From Aphelocoma coerulescens (Eukaryota; Chordata; Aves; Passeriformes; Corvidae): a stretch of DNA of 64,000 nt. The stretch lies in the NCBI RefSeq assembly GCF_041296385.1, contig NC_091013.1, forward strand, positions 8,446,001 through 8,510,000. Direction: 5' to 3'. This document shows, one piece after another, positions 62,117-64,000 of this stretch. The notes under the pieces were generated by a model. The model searched no databases, was not told where the DNA came from, and saw only the letters and a list, made by a program, of their open reading frames with translations. Made by a program: the position numbers and the translations under genes. Numbering within the stretch: the first letter of the stretch is position 1; each line of letters begins with the position of its first letter.

Positions 62117-62239
62117 CCTGGGAGTGGCAATCCGCAGGTGCATTCCCAGCTTCGCAGCGCTCGTCATGAAGGACTGGAGGACGTTGTTGCCGTCCCCGAT
62201 CCAGGCGATGGAGAGTCCCTTCAGCCCTCCATAGTGCTC
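62117..62239 (-). CDS. OTC: OTC coding exon (human exon 6 equivalent, residues 181-221)
   Basis: A 123-bp, 41-codon phase-0 exon. It reads [19 protein letters not shown], then [22 protein letters not shown] before GTGAGA. The DGNN motif includes Asn199, an ornithine-binding residue, at the start of the second domain's nucleotide-fold-like strand. The acceptor is TTGGCAG. This exon has eight CpGs in 123 bp, against none to one in the other OTC exons here, and is visibly GC-richer than its neighbours. Residues 1-180 (exons 1-5) must lie to the right of this window. Confidence 0.97.
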
Positions 62240-64000
62240 CTGCCAAAGCAATCACAAGCTCTGGGGTTATGCTCTGGAGGAGCTGGGCAGGCTGATGGGC
62301 AAGAGGAAATGATCAGACGGCTCGGCACAAAGGCAGCTGGCTACCTTCAATGCTACCTGCAGGGACCACACCTGAAATTACTGCTCCTGCAGGATGGTCA
62401 TGGAGGGAAAGCCCCCCCATATCATACAAGAAGGCCCAAGTGCAGCTGCTTCCCCTCGAGAAGGACACGTTGGTGCATGAGCCAATGGTGAAGCTCAGGC
62501 TGAGGGATTCAGCACCAGACACTAAGTGATTTTAGCATCACTGACGTACAGCTGTTCTTTGGGATTCATCAACATAGAGGAATGTTAGAAACTACTAATT
62601 AGAGACTGTCCTAATGCCTGGAATAGAACACCTTTCAGCTTTCCCCCAAAATTGTGAAAATACCCTATTGAGCTTTGCTCTGGGTTGGTTGCCTCTACAT
62701 GCTGTTCCCTGTGGCTGTGGCCATGCCCTGGGAAGGCATCTTCACCCCACAGCTGCACAGGACACCAAAGGGCAGCACTCTGAAAGCAGCTGTGCCACGC
62801 ATGGCCTGCAGCATTTGTTCTCCATTGTACAGCCAAAGGGTGTGGTAGCCAGTTAACCCCCTGATTCTGTGATGCCACGTTCCCCCTGTTCCCTGCCCTA
62901 GCCATGGCCTCTCCCTCGGTTTCTCCCTGTTGGCTCCTGTACCCCAACCCTGCCCAGGGACCGCCCCTGGGCCCCTGACAAAAACTACACTGTGCCCAGA
63001 GCACGAGGTCTCTCTCTCTGCCTCTGAGGGCGCTGGGACAAGATGTGAATAAAGCCATCCCAAACCCTCCTGAGAGACCCCTCTCTGCCTTCTTTACCAC
63101 CACTGCCCTGTAACCCTGCTGGCTGCCGGAGCCACATCGCGGGGCTGTCCGAAATGGGCTCCGGGATGTGACCAATTGCACGGCCCAGGGAAACGCCCGC
63201 TGTGCTCTCAGGGAGCTGCAGCCTGCTGGGCAGAGTCCAGCTGGTACAACAAAAGAGTGCAGGAATTTTTTTTAAAATGTGGATTACCCAAACTTGAAAC
63301 AGCATTACAGAGTTAACTGTGGCTTTGCCTGATGGCACTTAGAGCCTGGCCATGTGCAGTTACTCTGTCCCTCCATCCCAACAGATAAGGCCTAAGGAGG
63401 AGCAAGAGTAAGAGGGGTTACATATTTCCAGAGCAGGATGATTTGAGGCTCCTTAATGAGCCTTGTTTTAAATATGCATGTTTATAGGCACTTAAGCTGA
63501 TACCAACATTTTTTGAAAGACATAACCAAATATTCCTATAAGCCTGCTCTGTAAAACTCCACCTCATGACTTGAAAAAATTTCTGGAGAGTCTTTTATTC
63601 TTAGTTCAAATCTGGGCCATGCTACAATTGCATTGTAGTAGCTGGAAGCCAGACAGCATTTCAACACTTTGTGTGGCATGATTCAATGCTTGTCAGAGAG
63701 GATAAGCATCCACATTTTACTGAGTGGCAACCTTGAAGGCAGTTGCAGAAAAGATGCCAAAAGACTGAACAGGAAAAGGGCTGGGACCACCCCCTTCTCT
63801 CCTGGCGGCAGTTTCTCCTAAACAAATAGTTTGTGAAGTTGTTCCAGAACAAAGTTACTGGCATTTCTTCCAGAGATCACAATTTTGAGTCAAAAATAGC
63901 AGTACTCGAAATATGGAATGACATTAAAGTGCTGTAAAAATCTAAACATAATAGAGTCCTAGACTGCCCAGGCTTAAAGGCTACAACTATGGTATTGCAG
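62240..64000 (-). other. OTC: OTC intron 5 (3' part; continues beyond the right edge)
   Basis: Between the exon 6 acceptor and the window end I found no exon 5 (the segment ending in ADYLTLQ in human). The intron holds a candidate solo LTR at 62841-63251. Open frames at 62585-63338 come from the LTR and GC-rich flanks and are not genes. Confidence 0.85.
62841..63251 (+). mobile_element. Candidate solo LTR in OTC intron 5 (ERVK-like by duplication size)
   Basis: A GC-rich 411-bp segment starts TGTGGTAGCC and ends GGTACAACA (TG...CA). It is flanked by AAAGGG (62835-62840) and AAAGAG (63252-63257), a 6-bp duplication with one mismatch, as expected for an aged ERVK-class insertion. An AATAAA poly(A) signal sits at 63048-63053, about halfway, giving a plausible U3-R-U5 order. 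It is oriented against OTC transcription. No second copy is in the window to confirm the ends, so the boundaries rest on termini and duplication only. Confidence 0.55.

Noticed and set aside
62081..62491. 136-codon plus-strand frame
   Set aside because: It is the antisense shadow of OTC exon 6 and its flanks.
1..64000. CRISPR arrays, tRNA or rRNA genes, bacterial operons
   Set aside because: No regularly spaced direct repeats, no cloverleaf with anticodon context, and no rRNA-like sequence. The content is vertebrate nuclear.

Overview
The window looks like nuclear DNA from a bird. It carries spliced vertebrate genes with GT-AG introns, CR1 LINE 3' ends that finish in the ATTCTATG-type octamer, and several solo retroviral LTRs. 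Gene order matches the vertebrate OTC-TSPAN7 neighbourhood (human Xp11.4). A passerine is plausible from the LTR content, but the species is not proven by this sequence.

Both recognisable genes lie on the minus strand. From 64000 down to about 58260 is the 3' half of OTC (ornithine transcarbamylase, mitochondrial). Its last five coding exons are equivalent to human exons 6-10. They give 174 residues plus stop, with no length change against human residues 181-354. From 10301 down to 10221 is coding exon 1 of TSPAN7 (tetraspanin-7), ending at a GTGAGT donor. It sits in a CpG island of roughly 9520-10560. Everything from 10220 to the left edge is TSPAN7 intron 1. OTC is therefore upstream of TSPAN7 in the same orientation, as in mammals.

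The roughly 48 kb between them has no gene I can recognise. The open frames there are short, lack family motifs, or come from simple repeats. The landmarks are: a 640-bp uninterrupted compound pentanucleotide array (83 CTCCT units followed directly by 45 CTCCC units, 17356-17995); two CR1 3' fragments (about 28228-28453 and 52120-52325); two copies of one solo-LTR family in opposite orientation (39139-39989 plus, 54933-55668 minus), with terminal TG...CA and target-site duplications; a GC-rich block of unknown nature (50690-52020); and a possible short LTR just past the OTC poly(A) signals (57875-58095). OTC intron 5 carries a further candidate solo LTR (62841-63251).

The two genes are not known to act in one pathway. 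OTC makes citrulline from ornithine and carbamoyl phosphate in the mitochondrial matrix. TSPAN7 is a plasma-membrane tetraspanin with neuronal roles. I found no prokaryotic-type system, CRISPR array, tRNA or rRNA. The most unusual element is the two-phase pentamer array.
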